From Saprospiraceae bacterium (lineage in GTDB: Bacteria > Bacteroidota > Bacteroidia > Chitinophagales > Saprospiraceae): a stretch of 48,261 bases of DNA. The stretch covers positions 1 to 48,261 of the forward strand of contig JAHDGF010000037.1 of NCBI GenBank assembly GCA_020627785.1. Reading direction: 5' to 3'. Both the position numbers and the translations under genes were made by a program. The notes under the pieces are model-generated. The model ran no database searches, was not told where the DNA came from, and saw only the letters and a list, made by a program, of their open reading frames with translations. Positions 24,743 to 34,000 of the stretch are shown piece by piece. Positions within the stretch are counted from its first letter, which is position 1; each line of letters opens with the position of its first letter.

Positions 24743-26047
24743 TTAATGAACGATGAATGCTTTAGTGACATATAGCTTCCGATGAGTTTGAAAACTTGCC
24801 CAATAAATGCCACTTGGAAATTGAGAGGCATCAATTAGAGCTCTATTTTGATTTTGTTGGATAAACTTTGAAAGAACGATTTTACCTGTATTATTAAAAA
24901 TATTGAGTTGACCACTCGCATAAATTTTGAAAAACTCAATAGATAGTTCTTCGTTTGCGTCGACAGGATTTGGATAAATAATCAGATCGTGATCTATTGA
25001 ATTTGATTGTAATTGGCTTGTAAAAGTTCCAATACAATGACAATATTCATTGTACCGATCATTAATGGTGTATTGGTTTCCATCATCACATATTTCACCG
25101 ATCAAATCATCTTCGCAATCGTCATCTGGCTGGGAATAACATGGTATTCCTTTTAATTTATCTGTAATCACCTCCATGAATTCTGTTGGCTCAAAAGTAG
25201 AAGCCAGAGGTTCTTCCCTCCAATGAGGCTCCACCATGTTCATATTTTTTCCATCGCCATTCCATGCCCAGCCAAAGATACGCCAACCATTTTTATAACA
25301 ATGATCAATTAAGGTACACCAATCTGCCCCACCAGCAGTAGCATCGCAAAATTCACCAACCATACAATCTACACCTGTTGCCTCAAGGTAGGAAAGATCT
25401 TCAGTTGATAGCCATCGGTCCTGCTCAATATTAAAAGCGCTTGTGTAAACATGGACAGAAAATATTATGTCTTGATCTTCAAAAAATGAATGCGCATCAG
25501 CTGCTATTTTAGTTGCTTGACCAAAACCAGGAACATCAACAATGAGTGAACCCAAATAAACAGTTCTAATTATTTCTATCGCAGTATTATAGGCATCGGA
25601 ATAAGCAAGTGCACTAATGTCATGACTACCCCATTCATTCATGATGTTAATTATAATCGGACCCGAACTAGACAATGGATCATAGTTATCTTTCCACCAG
25701 TTCGCTGCATTAATCAATTCTTGTTTACTATCAGTTCCAAGTTTTCTAGAATTATGATAGGTCGCAATAACTTGATACCCTTGATCATGAGCTTCTCTTA
25801 TCCAGGTCTTCGCTTGATGCACTCGATAGGGTTCTATTTCAATCCGCACTGCCTCAATTTCAGGATATGTTTTCATCAATTCCCAACCAATGTTAACCTG
25901 CCCCTCATTGTAATATGAAGCTTGAATGTTTACCCCATTTTTAATATCCACGCTTTGGCAAATGGTTGGTTCACTCATTGAGAGTATACCACAGACAAGG
26001 CTGAATTGAACAAGACAATAATAATTTAGTTTGTAAACTTTAAACAT
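24743..26047 (-). CDS. Secreted GH5-like glycoside hydrolase with T9SS type A sorting domain
   Basis: Extracellular beta-glycanase. ATG 26047 gives signal-peptide-like MFKVYKLNYYCLVQFSLVCGI; the upstream ATG at 26098 only adds a non-signal leader. The GH5 catalytic barrel spans about residues 35-310. Acid/base is E138 in IMNEW and the nucleophile E232 in MVGEFCDA. His199/Tyr201 (SVHVY) and the trailing W-rich FGWAWNGDG strand also match family GH5. A short Cys-rich linker (CYSQPDDDCEDDLIGEICDDGN) leads to the sorting domain (IYPNPVDANEELSIEF to LYVTKAFIV). Likely substrate is a plant or algal beta-glucan, mannan or xylan; the subfamily cannot be named by eye. A strong terminator follows. Confidence 0.9.
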   Translation of the reverse strand: MFKVYKLNYYCLVQFSLVCGILSMSEPTICQSVDIKNGVNIQASYYNEGQVNIGWELMKTYPEIEAVRIEIEPYRVHQAKTWIREAHDQGYQVIATYHNSRKLGTDSKQELINAANWWKDNYDPLSSSGPIIINIMNEWGSHDISALAYSDAYNTAIEIIRTVYLGSLIVDVPGFGQATKIAADAHSFFEDQDIIFSVHVYTSAFNIEQDRWLSTEDLSYLEATGVDCMVGEFCDATAGGADWCTLIDHCYKNGWRIFGWAWNGDGKNMNMVEPHWREEPLASTFEPTEFMEVITDKLKGIPCYSQPDDDCEDDLIGEICDDGNQYTINDRYNEYCHCIGTFTSQLQSNSIDHDLIIYPNPVDANEELSIEFFKIYASGQLNIFNNTGKIVLSKFIQQNQNRALIDASQFPSGIYWASFQTHRKLYVTKAFIVH

Positions 26048-26293
26048 GGCCAAAAAAATAATTTTTGGTGAATCAGCAACCCAGTTTATAATTAACAACC
26101 AAAATTGCAGTATAGCTATTTTAGGTATATTTTTTTACTTAGAAAAGCACGTGGCGGACACTTTGAGTTCAATTAGGTTGATGTTAATGTTATAAAATAG
26201 GAATCAGACATGTGGATTGCGGATAAAGTAGTTTCAGACCATTATTTGCTGGGCATAGAAAAGACAGAGAGCAACCTTGATTGTTATTGCAGT

Positions 26294-27754
26294 TTAGGAA
26301 ACACCCCTAACCCTTTTTCTAATATCCGAAAAATTTTCATCCATCAGCAATACTCCATCTCTAAAGACCTCTTTTAATTCACCTTTCATTTCCTCTTCCC
26401 AGGATACTTTATCAATAATCCGATACTTCTTATCTTCTATAATAATTTTTATAAGTCCTCTTGCAGATTTTTTTGTTCCGTCATCAGTAATTGGATCTTT
26501 ATAAATTTCTCTTCCTTCCCCATTCACTTCACCATAGGTAGCCTTCATCGCAAATCCAAATGTATCTCGTGTATTGTATTGGTACGTAAAACTTCCAACT
26601 CCCAATACAACATTGGTTGAAGCAAAACCATTTTGTTTGAGTTTTTCACAAATATGTCTTGCTCTTTCTAAAGTAATGCTATCCCCATAGATAGCTCCTA
26701 CATGACCATCAAGTTCTTTGTACCCCTTATCATTAATTGTTCCGCCGAATGTATCCCATAGCAGTTGCACAACACCACTTCTTTCATTTTTATCTGCTGA
26801 GATAGGGTCTCCACAAATTATTTTTACTGGGTCTCCACTATCCGGTCTAATAACCAGCTTGCCATCACGGTTTAGTATTTCATCTTTCAGATTGGGTATA
26901 TACTCTGTAAGGACCTTCCATAAATCCCAAGTATCGGATACAACAGATACGATGCCTTTCGGATATATTTCAGTTATCAATCTTTTGAATGTGGCTTGTT
27001 CAGCAGAATTTGTTCCCATACTCATCACAGAATGCTCTGTAGCTGCCACAGAACCTCCAATAAGTTCATGATCTGAATTGGCACTGTAATATCTTTCCAG
27101 AAAGTCAATTGCAGGGATCGTATCTGTCCCAGTAAAACTAAGTAAATGTCCTGATCCACTGACTAAGGCTGCTTCTAATGTAGCCATTCCTCTCATTGAA
27201 AAATCATGTCCTTGCCAATCTACGAATTCAGGAACGCTTGATGTTTCGTTGGCATATTTATCAAGAATTTTTCGGTATTCTTTGGCTATCGTTGCTGAGT
27301 TGCAAGGCATCCATACAGTTGTGGATAGTATTGTTTCAAAATAATTCGTAAGCCAAAAGAATTCTGGTTTTGTATTATACATGGTAAACATTGGGACTCT
27401 AATTGGCACACTCACTCCTTCTGGTAGTGCTTTAAAAACCATTGGAATGTAACCAAGATCATGCAAGTCTCCTATATGATTTACGCCTACAGCATTTTCT
27501 CCCAAATAATTATTGATTCTTCTTGAATAGGCAGAAAGCATTTCAGTTTTTGGCTTAGAGAAGAAATTATTTTCAAATTCTTCAATGATATATTTCTTTA
27601 TAAAATACTGAAGACCAAAAAACACAACCTCCTCAATGCCATCTATTCTACTTTTACGAGGTGTCCAATTACTATATACTAGTGTTGTCTTGTCAGGATA
27701 TTGTCTTCGGTGGTCTACTTTGTAACCATCAGTTAATAGAAGTGGATTTATCAT
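26294..27754 (-). CDS. nadV: Nicotinamide phosphoribosyltransferase-like enzyme (NadV/NAMPT)
   Basis: NAD salvage enzyme of the NAMPT family. Recognisable motifs are LLTDGYKVDHRRQYP (residues 6-20), NWTPRKSR, QGHDFSMRGMATLEAALVSGSGHLLSFTGTDT-type text at 181-212, VAATEHS with the catalytic-type His241, and VSDTWD and IRPDSGDP. The length of 486 is typical. In a canonical pathway it makes NMN from nicotinamide and PRPP. It lies 6 bp downstream of the PRPP-synthetase-like gene, in one operon controlled by NrtR boxes. Because NAMPT-family members of phage NARP1 systems use ADP-ribose pyrophosphate instead, the true donor here is open. Confidence 0.9.
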   Translation of the reverse strand: MINPLLLTDGYKVDHRRQYPDKTTLVYSNWTPRKSRIDGIEEVVFFGLQYFIKKYIIEEFENNFFSKPKTEMLSAYSRRINNYLGENAVGVNHIGDLHDLGYIPMVFKALPEGVSVPIRVPMFTMYNTKPEFFWLTNYFETILSTTVWMPCNSATIAKEYRKILDKYANETSSVPEFVDWQGHDFSMRGMATLEAALVSGSGHLLSFTGTDTIPAIDFLERYYSANSDHELIGGSVAATEHSVMSMGTNSAEQATFKRLITEIYPKGIVSVVSDTWDLWKVLTEYIPNLKDEILNRDGKLVIRPDSGDPVKIICGDPISADKNERSGVVQLLWDTFGGTINDKGYKELDGHVGAIYGDSITLERARHICEKLKQNGFASTNVVLGVGSFTYQYNTRDTFGFAMKATYGEVNGEGREIYKDPITDDGTKKSARGLIKIIIEDKKYRIIDKVSWEEEMKGELKEVFRDGVLLMDENFSDIRKRVRGVS

Positions 27755-27760
27755 AATGGA

Positions 27761-28606
27761 TTATTTAGTTGGATTTTTTAAAATTTCTCTCAACTGTATT
27801 TGTTGAATGCTATTGGACTCAATCGTTCGAAATGAGTCTGTTGTAAATACGGTATCAAAAATTTTCGATAGTTGATCATAACCTTGGCTAAATATTCCAT
27901 GGCTTACAGCAAGAAATAGTTTGCCCGAATTTTTTCTTTTAAGTTCATCAGCTAATCCTAAAAAGGTACCTCCTCCATCACAGATGTCATCAACTATTAA
28001 ACAAGGCTTTTCTTCAATGTTTTGAACAGGGACTATAAAACCGCTTAACTCACCGGTAACTACATTTCTTTGTTTCCCACATTCAATTATATGCTTAAGA
28101 CCTAGTTCCTTTGCCAGCTTAAATATTTTCTTCGAAGCACCTGCATCCGGCGAAATCAGTATCGTATCGTCTGGAATATTTGGGATAACCTTTTGAATAA
28201 ATCTATAATTTGAAACCGTGACGCAATTATTTAGCAAAGCTGGTGTTACATCTGAATGTGGGTCAAAGATGGTAATGCTATCAACTTTGAGATTATTAAT
28301 AATGGATGCATATATCTTTACTGTGAGACTTTCCCCATCTACCATAACACGATCTTGTCTTGCTCCTGGAAAATACGGTATTACAAGATGAATTTCCTTG
28401 ACCCCCATTCTCTGAAGTGCGTCAACAGCAACACATAAAAGACCTAAATCACCAAATGATTTGATTCGATGTGTTACATGAACTACATCTTTATCTTTAA
28501 TTGGCTCTATTCTAATGTGTGGTTCACCTCCATTAAAAATGAAAGACTCAAATGGTATTTCTTGGCCTATTATAGGTTTAAATTGAGGATCTAGGTTTAA
28601 TGTCAT
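27761..28606 (-). CDS. prs: PRPP-synthetase-like protein (Prs family, short divergent form)
   Basis: Ribose-phosphate pyrophosphokinase family protein, 281 residues, shorter than ordinary bacterial Prs (about 310-315). Conserved elements are PYFPGARQDRVMVDGESLTVK (residues 77-97, the Prs ATP/flag-loop region), DPHS with His117, SPDAGASKK (152-160) and the PRPP-type loop CLIVDDICDGGGT (202-214). It departs from housekeeping Prs in the divalent-metal and ATP regions, and the loop reads DGGGT instead of DTGGT. Coupling to nadV means it either feeds PRPP to NadV or, as in phage NARP1, converts ADP-ribose to its pyrophosphate. Regulation is by NrtR through two operators upstream. Confidence 0.85.
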   Translation of the reverse strand: MTLNLDPQFKPIIGQEIPFESFIFNGGEPHIRIEPIKDKDVVHVTHRIKSFGDLGLLCVAVDALQRMGVKEIHLVIPYFPGARQDRVMVDGESLTVKIYASIINNLKVDSITIFDPHSDVTPALLNNCVTVSNYRFIQKVIPNIPDDTILISPDAGASKKIFKLAKELGLKHIIECGKQRNVVTGELSGFIVPVQNIEEKPCLIVDDICDGGGTFLGLADELKRKNSGKLFLAVSHGIFSQGYDQLSKIFDTVFTTDSFRTIESNSIQQIQLREILKNPTK

Positions 28607-28707
28607 AATCGTGAAGAGTTTAATTAATTCAATAGAAAGAAGTCGAGGCCTAAGGCAAGTCTTTTTCGAAGTTTGAATATTCCATGATTTTAAAACTCAT
28701 GTTTGTA

Positions 28708-28728
28708 TTTGTGTAATATATACGCAAA
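28708..28728. promoter_or_regulatory. NrtR box 1, over the prs-nadV promoter
   Basis: Near-palindrome TTTGTGTAA-TAT-ATACGCAAA, overlapping the -7 box of the prs promoter. It resembles boxes 2 and 3 below. Confidence 0.7.
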
Positions 28729-28755
28729 TATATGGCATTGAATATCAGGAATCAA
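28725..28755 (-). promoter_or_regulatory. prs-nadV promoter (-33 TTG, -7 TATATTTG)
   Basis: On the minus strand TTG (28755-28753), 20 bp, then TATATTTG (28732-28725), matching TTG/TAnnTTTG. It lies between NrtR boxes 1 and 2, with the -7 box overlapping box 1. Confidence 0.65.
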
Positions 28756-28759
28756 GTTA

Positions 28760-28780
28760 TTTGCGTAAATATTACGCAAA
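28760..28780. promoter_or_regulatory. NrtR box 2, overlapping the nrtR stop codon
   Basis: Perfect palindrome TTTGCGTAA-ATA-TTACGCAAA. It spans the last codons and TAA (28772-28774) of the regulator gene and sits directly upstream of the prs -33 element. Its centre is 52 bp from that of box 1, about five helical turns. Confidence 0.75.
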
Positions 28781-29464
28781 CTTAATCTCAAAGTTTATTC
28801 CTTGCTTTATAGATTGCTTATATTTCGAAAGATTGAACTTATAAAGAACAGCAGGTCTGCCACTCCCCTTCTTTATAATTTCATCGGTTTCTTCAAGAAA
28901 TTCAAAGCTCAATATCTTCTTTCTGAAGTTTCTTCTATCAATCTTTTTCTGGAGTATCGTCATGTATAAATTTTCCAAATCGGAGAATGGAAATTTCTTA
29001 TCCAAAAGATTAAAGCCGATGGGTTGGTAATTTAACTTAGCCCTAAGTCTTTCATAGGCAGTCTGCAAAATATATTTGTGATCATATGGAAGTTTTGCAA
29101 TGTCTTCCAGGGGAAACCATTTTGCATCAGTAGCATCAGTTGAAGCCTTTAATTTCATAGCCGAGGGTTTGACCGTCCCAAAGTAGGCAACTGAAACAAC
29201 CCTATATCGGTGATCACGTTTTATATCATCACCAAAGGTGTATAATTGCTCTAGATTTTTTACCACAACACCAGACTCCTCTCGCAGTTCTCTAAAAGCT
29301 GCCTCCTTCAACCCTTCATTATCTTTTACAAATCCCCCAGGTAGAGACCAACGATCTTTATACTTGCCATATTTCTGTTTGATAAGTAGTATAAAAAGCT
29401 GATTCTGTTCATAACCAAAAAGAACAATATCAACAGCAACCTTTATATCTTGATTTAATTTCAT
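28772..29464 (-). CDS. nrtR: NrtR-type Nudix transcriptional regulator of NAD metabolism
   Basis: Dual-domain regulator. A Nudix domain (about residues 5-140) carries a full Nudix box (G44, E50, R58-E59, E62-E63, G65). A C-terminal winged helix (about 150-225: QKKIDRRNFRKKILSFEFLEET, GRPAVLYKFN) binds DNA. NrtR senses ADP-ribose and controls NAD salvage genes. ATG 29464 (MKLNQDIKV) is preferred over 29491, because the longer leader merely translates the operator that overlaps the start. The gene precedes prs-nadV and shares boxes with it, so it is autoregulated and controls the operon. Unlike many NrtR proteins, which have lost the catalytic box, this one keeps it and could be catalytically active; that is inference. 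Confidence 0.92.
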   Translation of the reverse strand: MKLNQDIKVAVDIVLFGYEQNQLFILLIKQKYGKYKDRWSLPGGFVKDNEGLKEAAFRELREESGVVVKNLEQLYTFGDDIKRDHRYRVVSVAYFGTVKPSAMKLKASTDATDAKWFPLEDIAKLPYDHKYILQTAYERLRAKLNYQPIGFNLLDKKFPFSDLENLYMTILQKKIDRRNFRKKILSFEFLEETDEIIKKGSGRPAVLYKFNLSKYKQSIKQGINFEIKFA

Positions 29465-29484
29465 TTGCGTAATATATACACAAA
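29464..29484. promoter_or_regulatory. NrtR box 3, at the nrtR start codon
   Basis: TTTGCGTAA-TAT-ATACACAAA. On the minus strand the last A of the box is the first base of the chosen ATG. A bound regulator would therefore directly cover its own translation start region, indicating autoregulation. Confidence 0.65.
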
Positions 29485-29530
29485 CATTCAAAATTTATAG
29501 AACTTCAGCTTCGATTGAAGAATTTCATCC

Positions 29531-29959
29531 CTAAGCCTCTACAAATATTACTACACCCACCACTAGAATTGCGAGTACAATAAACGCAACTACACCAAGT
29601 GTTAAGTGGGTTAGATAAATAATAAGGCCTAAAAGTGAAAGTAAAATAGCTATTACACCATACCATTTTGTTTTACTCTTCTGCAATGATAAACTTGCCA
29701 ACATTAGGGTCGCAGAGAATAGAATAAAAGAAAGTATGGTAATAATATTTGACCAAAGATCTCTTCTAGAATTATTTGAAGAACCATCATTTTCACCATT
29801 AAGATTATCTAAAATATCCTTTGCATTCTCTCCAATAATTTGACCTAATGACTTTGATGGTTCAATCAAATCTAGGATATATGGCTTTGTTGAAAATAGA
29901 ATCAAGGTTATCCCACCAAGAAACAATGTGAAAACTTCACGATTAAATTTTTTCTCCAT
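29531..29959 (-). CDS. Small polytopic membrane protein, unknown function
   Basis: No family recognised. The 142-residue protein has one hydrophobic segment at about 10-28, a polar loop at 33-65 (ENAKDILDNLNGENDGSSNNSRRD) and three more segments at about 69-90, 98-117 and 121-140. It lies upstream of nrtR in the same orientation, but its stop is 66 bp from the nrtR start and NrtR box 3 lies in between. It therefore need not be in the regulon. It may be an unrelated inner-membrane protein. Confidence 0.6.
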   Translation of the reverse strand: MEKKFNREVFTLFLGGITLILFSTKPYILDLIEPSKSLGQIIGENAKDILDNLNGENDGSSNNSRRDLWSNIITILSFILFSATLMLASLSLQKSKTKWYGVIAILLSLLGLIIYLTHLTLGVVAFIVLAILVVGVVIFVEA

Positions 29960-30121
29960 AATGATTTTTATTTAGGCGACGACAATACTCTGCTCCCACC
30001 TATTTAAGTTCAGCGAGGATTCATATGATTTCATCATAAAAGTCAAAGCAAATTACTCTATTCCTAAGAACATCGGATGATGGCATCCAACGTATCTCCA
30101 TAAATTAATGATATGCTGTAA

Positions 30122-30937
30122 TTACTTACTGTTAGCAACTGGCTCCAGTTTATTATAGAATTCCACAATAAGTTTATTAAATAATTTATGGTTCTCTATA
30201 TTGGGTAAATGCCCTGACTTTTTTATAACCTCGAATTGAGCACCTGGAATCACTTTGGCAATATCTTTCATTTTTTCCACATTAAAAAAGTAGTCTTTTT
30301 CTCCAGCAATTATTAAGCTTGGTACTCTGATTTTTTCTATATAACGACTATTATCTCTTCGTTCTGCTCTTCCTCTATGCGATGCAACTGCTCCTTTTAC
30401 TTTAGTTTCTGACATCATATTAAATAGGTGCTGATATTCTTCAGATTTTTCATCGATTTCGTTTAAGTTGATATATTTATGAATGTCCTTTTTCGTGTAC
30501 TGGACCATACCCATTTGTTCAATTGAATCGGCAAGTTTTATTCTATTCTTATAACTATCATCTGTTTCTGCGTTTGGTAGGCTTGCACATAATATTATAG
30601 ATTCCACCCTATGAGGAAATAATCTTTGAAATTCGACTATTATTTGCCCTCCCATCGAAAGACCTATCAAGTGAATTTTTTGAATTTTCAATTCGTCTAA
30701 TAGAAGTGCTAAATCTAAAGCTTGTTCTTCAATGAATATTTTTTCAAAGTCATGATCCGATTCTCCATATCCTTTTAAATCAGGTAAAATCAGCCTAAAA
30801 TTATTGAGCACATCATATTGGTATTTCCACATTGTATGATCAAATGGATGACCATGAACCAAAAGAATTGCTTGACCTTCATCAGGGTTTTTATCTTCGT
30901 ACTTCCATGTTGCTCCTCTGATTTTGAGTTTTTTCAT
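30122..30937 (-). CDS. Alpha/beta-fold hydrolase
   Basis: Cytoplasmic alpha/beta-hydrolase of 271 residues without signal peptide. HGHPFDHTMW (29-37) forms the oxyanion region, DLKGYGESD (53-61) is the typical strand-4 turn, and GLSMGG (92-97) is the nucleophile elbow with Ser94. IIAGEKDYFF marks the acid loop and GHLPNIE carries the catalytic His. This is the pattern of esterases, epoxide-hydrolase-like and haloperoxidase-like enzymes; the substrate is unknown. No operon partner: both neighbours are more than 80 bp away. Confidence 0.88.
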   Translation of the reverse strand: MKKLKIRGATWKYEDKNPDEGQAILLVHGHPFDHTMWKYQYDVLNNFRLILPDLKGYGESDHDFEKIFIEEQALDLALLLDELKIQKIHLIGLSMGGQIIVEFQRLFPHRVESIILCASLPNAETDDSYKNRIKLADSIEQMGMVQYTKKDIHKYINLNEIDEKSEEYQHLFNMMSETKVKGAVASHRGRAERRDNSRYIEKIRVPSLIIAGEKDYFFNVEKMKDIAKVIPGAQFEVIKKSGHLPNIENHKLFNKLIVEFYNKLEPVANSK

Positions 30938-31022
30938 TCTTATTATGTTTTGGCCAACCCTTCCTTTTCTAAGATGGCTTTTTACTATTTTTCAATATGT
31001 TCTTAGTCGAACATGCATGACT

Positions 31023-34000
31023 CTACATAACTATAATCTTCTCAACTATTTTCTGATTTGTACTCAAGTCAATAATTTCAAGCAAATAAGTTCCTGAACC
31101 ATTTGATTCCAAATTCATTCGAGTCGCATTTGATTCTGACATAATTTTTTTCCCTTCCATATCGTATAGGTTTGCTTGGAAGTTTAATGGACCATCCACA
31201 GCAATGTATAGAATATCTATCACTGGATTTGGAAAGATTTTGATGGTCACATCTCCAATTGAATGAGTGGCAGTGACTCCATCTATTCCATCACAATCTT
31301 CATCTATTCCATTATTAGGTATTTCTGTTGCATTCGGATTTATATCAGGATTTTGGTCATCGCAATCATCAGCTAAGACAAAACCATCCTGATCTAAATC
31401 ATCATCTAAAGTTGAAGGGTCACAATCATCATCGATGCCATTATAGGTCGTTTCTGTAAAACCATCGGAAAAGTATAAATCGAGAATTAGATCAACTTCA
31501 GCGACGGCACCATTCGCTTCATCAGGTCCGTAATCATTCCACCAGTGTTGAAAAAAGCCTTCATGAAATGTCCAGATATTTGTACCCTGATAATTTTCAA
31601 TATCATCTTCAGAAAAATAATATAGTCCAAAATCCCGAAATTCCTGATTGGTCATTGGGATCAAGGTCTTGTAATATTCTAATTGATCACGGATGAGACA
31701 AGATTTTACAATGCTTGAGTCAGACTCAATTTCATTTTCAAGTGCTTCAGGATCTTGAGGGTGAATCCCCCAAAAATGTATTAATGGTCTTAAATCAACC
31801 CCTGCAGCTTTAGAAAGTCTCAGGATCCTATCATCGGTCTCTAAATTGGTGCCATTTACTGATTGCTGAAATATACCATTATCAGCTTCTATACTAAATG
31901 ATTCAAAATATCCCTCGATTGGCTCCCAGCCAAACAAACGAACGATTTCTGCATATTTACCCCAACCTCTATGCTGATAGGCAGCCTCTCTTCCTCCCCC
32001 TATATCACGCATCTGATTATTCGTCCGGAAATTAGAAGCAATCATCCAACTCACAGCCGCACTGTCTATCGTCATATTCATATTAGGTTCAAACGAAGTC
32101 GTAAATGCTTCTTCAATAGATACATCAAATGCTTTAGTTCGTACGGCCATAAATGGTACATGTACATAAGCTTCTACCTCACCCATGAATTTGAATATTT
32201 GTTCTTGATGACCTAGTTCATGAAACATAAAAGCAAAGGCCGATGTGTTTATACGAGGACCAGCAATGGACCAATGAGAAACATTATAGCCATCTGTATG
32301 AGTATTGTAAGGATTAAAGGTTGCATTTGACATTGGGTAACCAGGAAACCAAGCCGATCCTCTAAACTGGACATCCACTTGGAAGTACATCACCTTTTTA
32401 GTCCGAATAAGTGGTCTTCCATGTGTTTCTGAAATAGCATCCATTGAAACGTCATAGTCATCCATTAAAGACTCCGGATCATCCATTGCATAAATCCATG
32501 CAGTAGGAACTTGCATCATGAATTTTTCAGTCTCAAAATCCGCCCAAGGTGCAGGATTATTCCGCTGAACAGTAAGCCATTCATCCAGCGAGGTTTGGTT
32601 TGCAACAGTTCGAGAATAAAAAGGAGACCTGACGACATTTTTCATTTGAAGATCTAATGTGCCGAGATCTGCACCCAATGGAACAAGGATGTAAATCCCA
32701 CCTCCTAATGGATTACCTATGGTTACGGTAGTCGAGTTAATTTCATAGGTTTTAGTTACCCGATGCAATCGTCTAATATTTGGTCTGTTCGTTAGATCCC
32801 AGGTATGTGCTCCTACTCTGATAGACGCTCCTATGTTGACCAGAGATTGAGGGACCGTAACCTCAGCAACAGTTCCTGGGGCAAGGTAGCAGCCCGTAGG
32901 ATTTATTTCGTCAGCATCTTCTGCGAAAGCTTGTGTCCCTGATGAACGTAAGTGTGTTCCATCAATTTGAATGGTCTGTATTTCATTAGGATCATTTGGG
33001 ATGTCGACAGCGCCAGGAAAATATGAAGATGTTTCAAATTTAGCATTCTCAAATAGGGCAGGATAATTTATCAAGTTTTCAGCTGAATAGGAATGGTCTA
33101 GAATCGCCTGCTGCACAGATATCATTACATGTTCCAGTTCAAATCCACTAGCATTGCCAGAGAAACCCGCTTCGGAAGGAGTCCCTTCAGTAAATAAGGC
33201 ACCCAAGGTATTATCATGCAATTCTACCAAACAAAGCGCTTCATTTATGGCATTTGAATCATTAGTCAAAACCATTTGATTCAATTCAATAATATCCCGC
33301 TCTACGAGTAGTTCATTGGCCGTTAAGATCAGAGTGCCTTCTATATGTGCTTTTATGCGAGATATAGAATTCAAAAATACGGAAGGATCTATAGGGAGAG
33401 GATCATCCTCAATGCCTGCCATTCTATAAATTTCTGCTTCTTGGCCAGATAGGCCATACATAGATCTTACACTTTTTTCAATTAGGAGTGTTGTTCCATC
33501 CCATGATTTTCGATCACCATAACTACCTCCAGAGTTTATCCATTGGAGATGGAAATTTCCACCAGTCATTCCTGTCATGACATTGGCATCGTCATTAACA
33601 ACCATATCTCTTACTCTAGCCACAGTAGATTGTCTTTCAGTTCCATCCCAAGTATCTATATGGCCATGAATTTGTTGATTAGACGGATCATAGGCTTGAA
33701 AGTAAAGCAGTCCATCATCTACCCCACTCAGATTCCATAAGGAAGGATCAAATTCTGAATTTAAATTACCATAGCTTGCTCTTGTGGTACCATCCCATGT
33801 ATCGATTTGACCATAATTTGGCTTTGTGCTATCGGTTATCTGAAAGTAAAATATTATTCCATCCTTACCAACCATCTGCCAGCCTTCGCTTTTGTCAAAA
33901 ATCTCATTAGGCTGCATTACGGAGGTCAAGGTCCCAGTCGTTACATCATAAACGTCTATATTCCCAAAACTACTTAGATCGGATTCGTTAATATTCTCTA

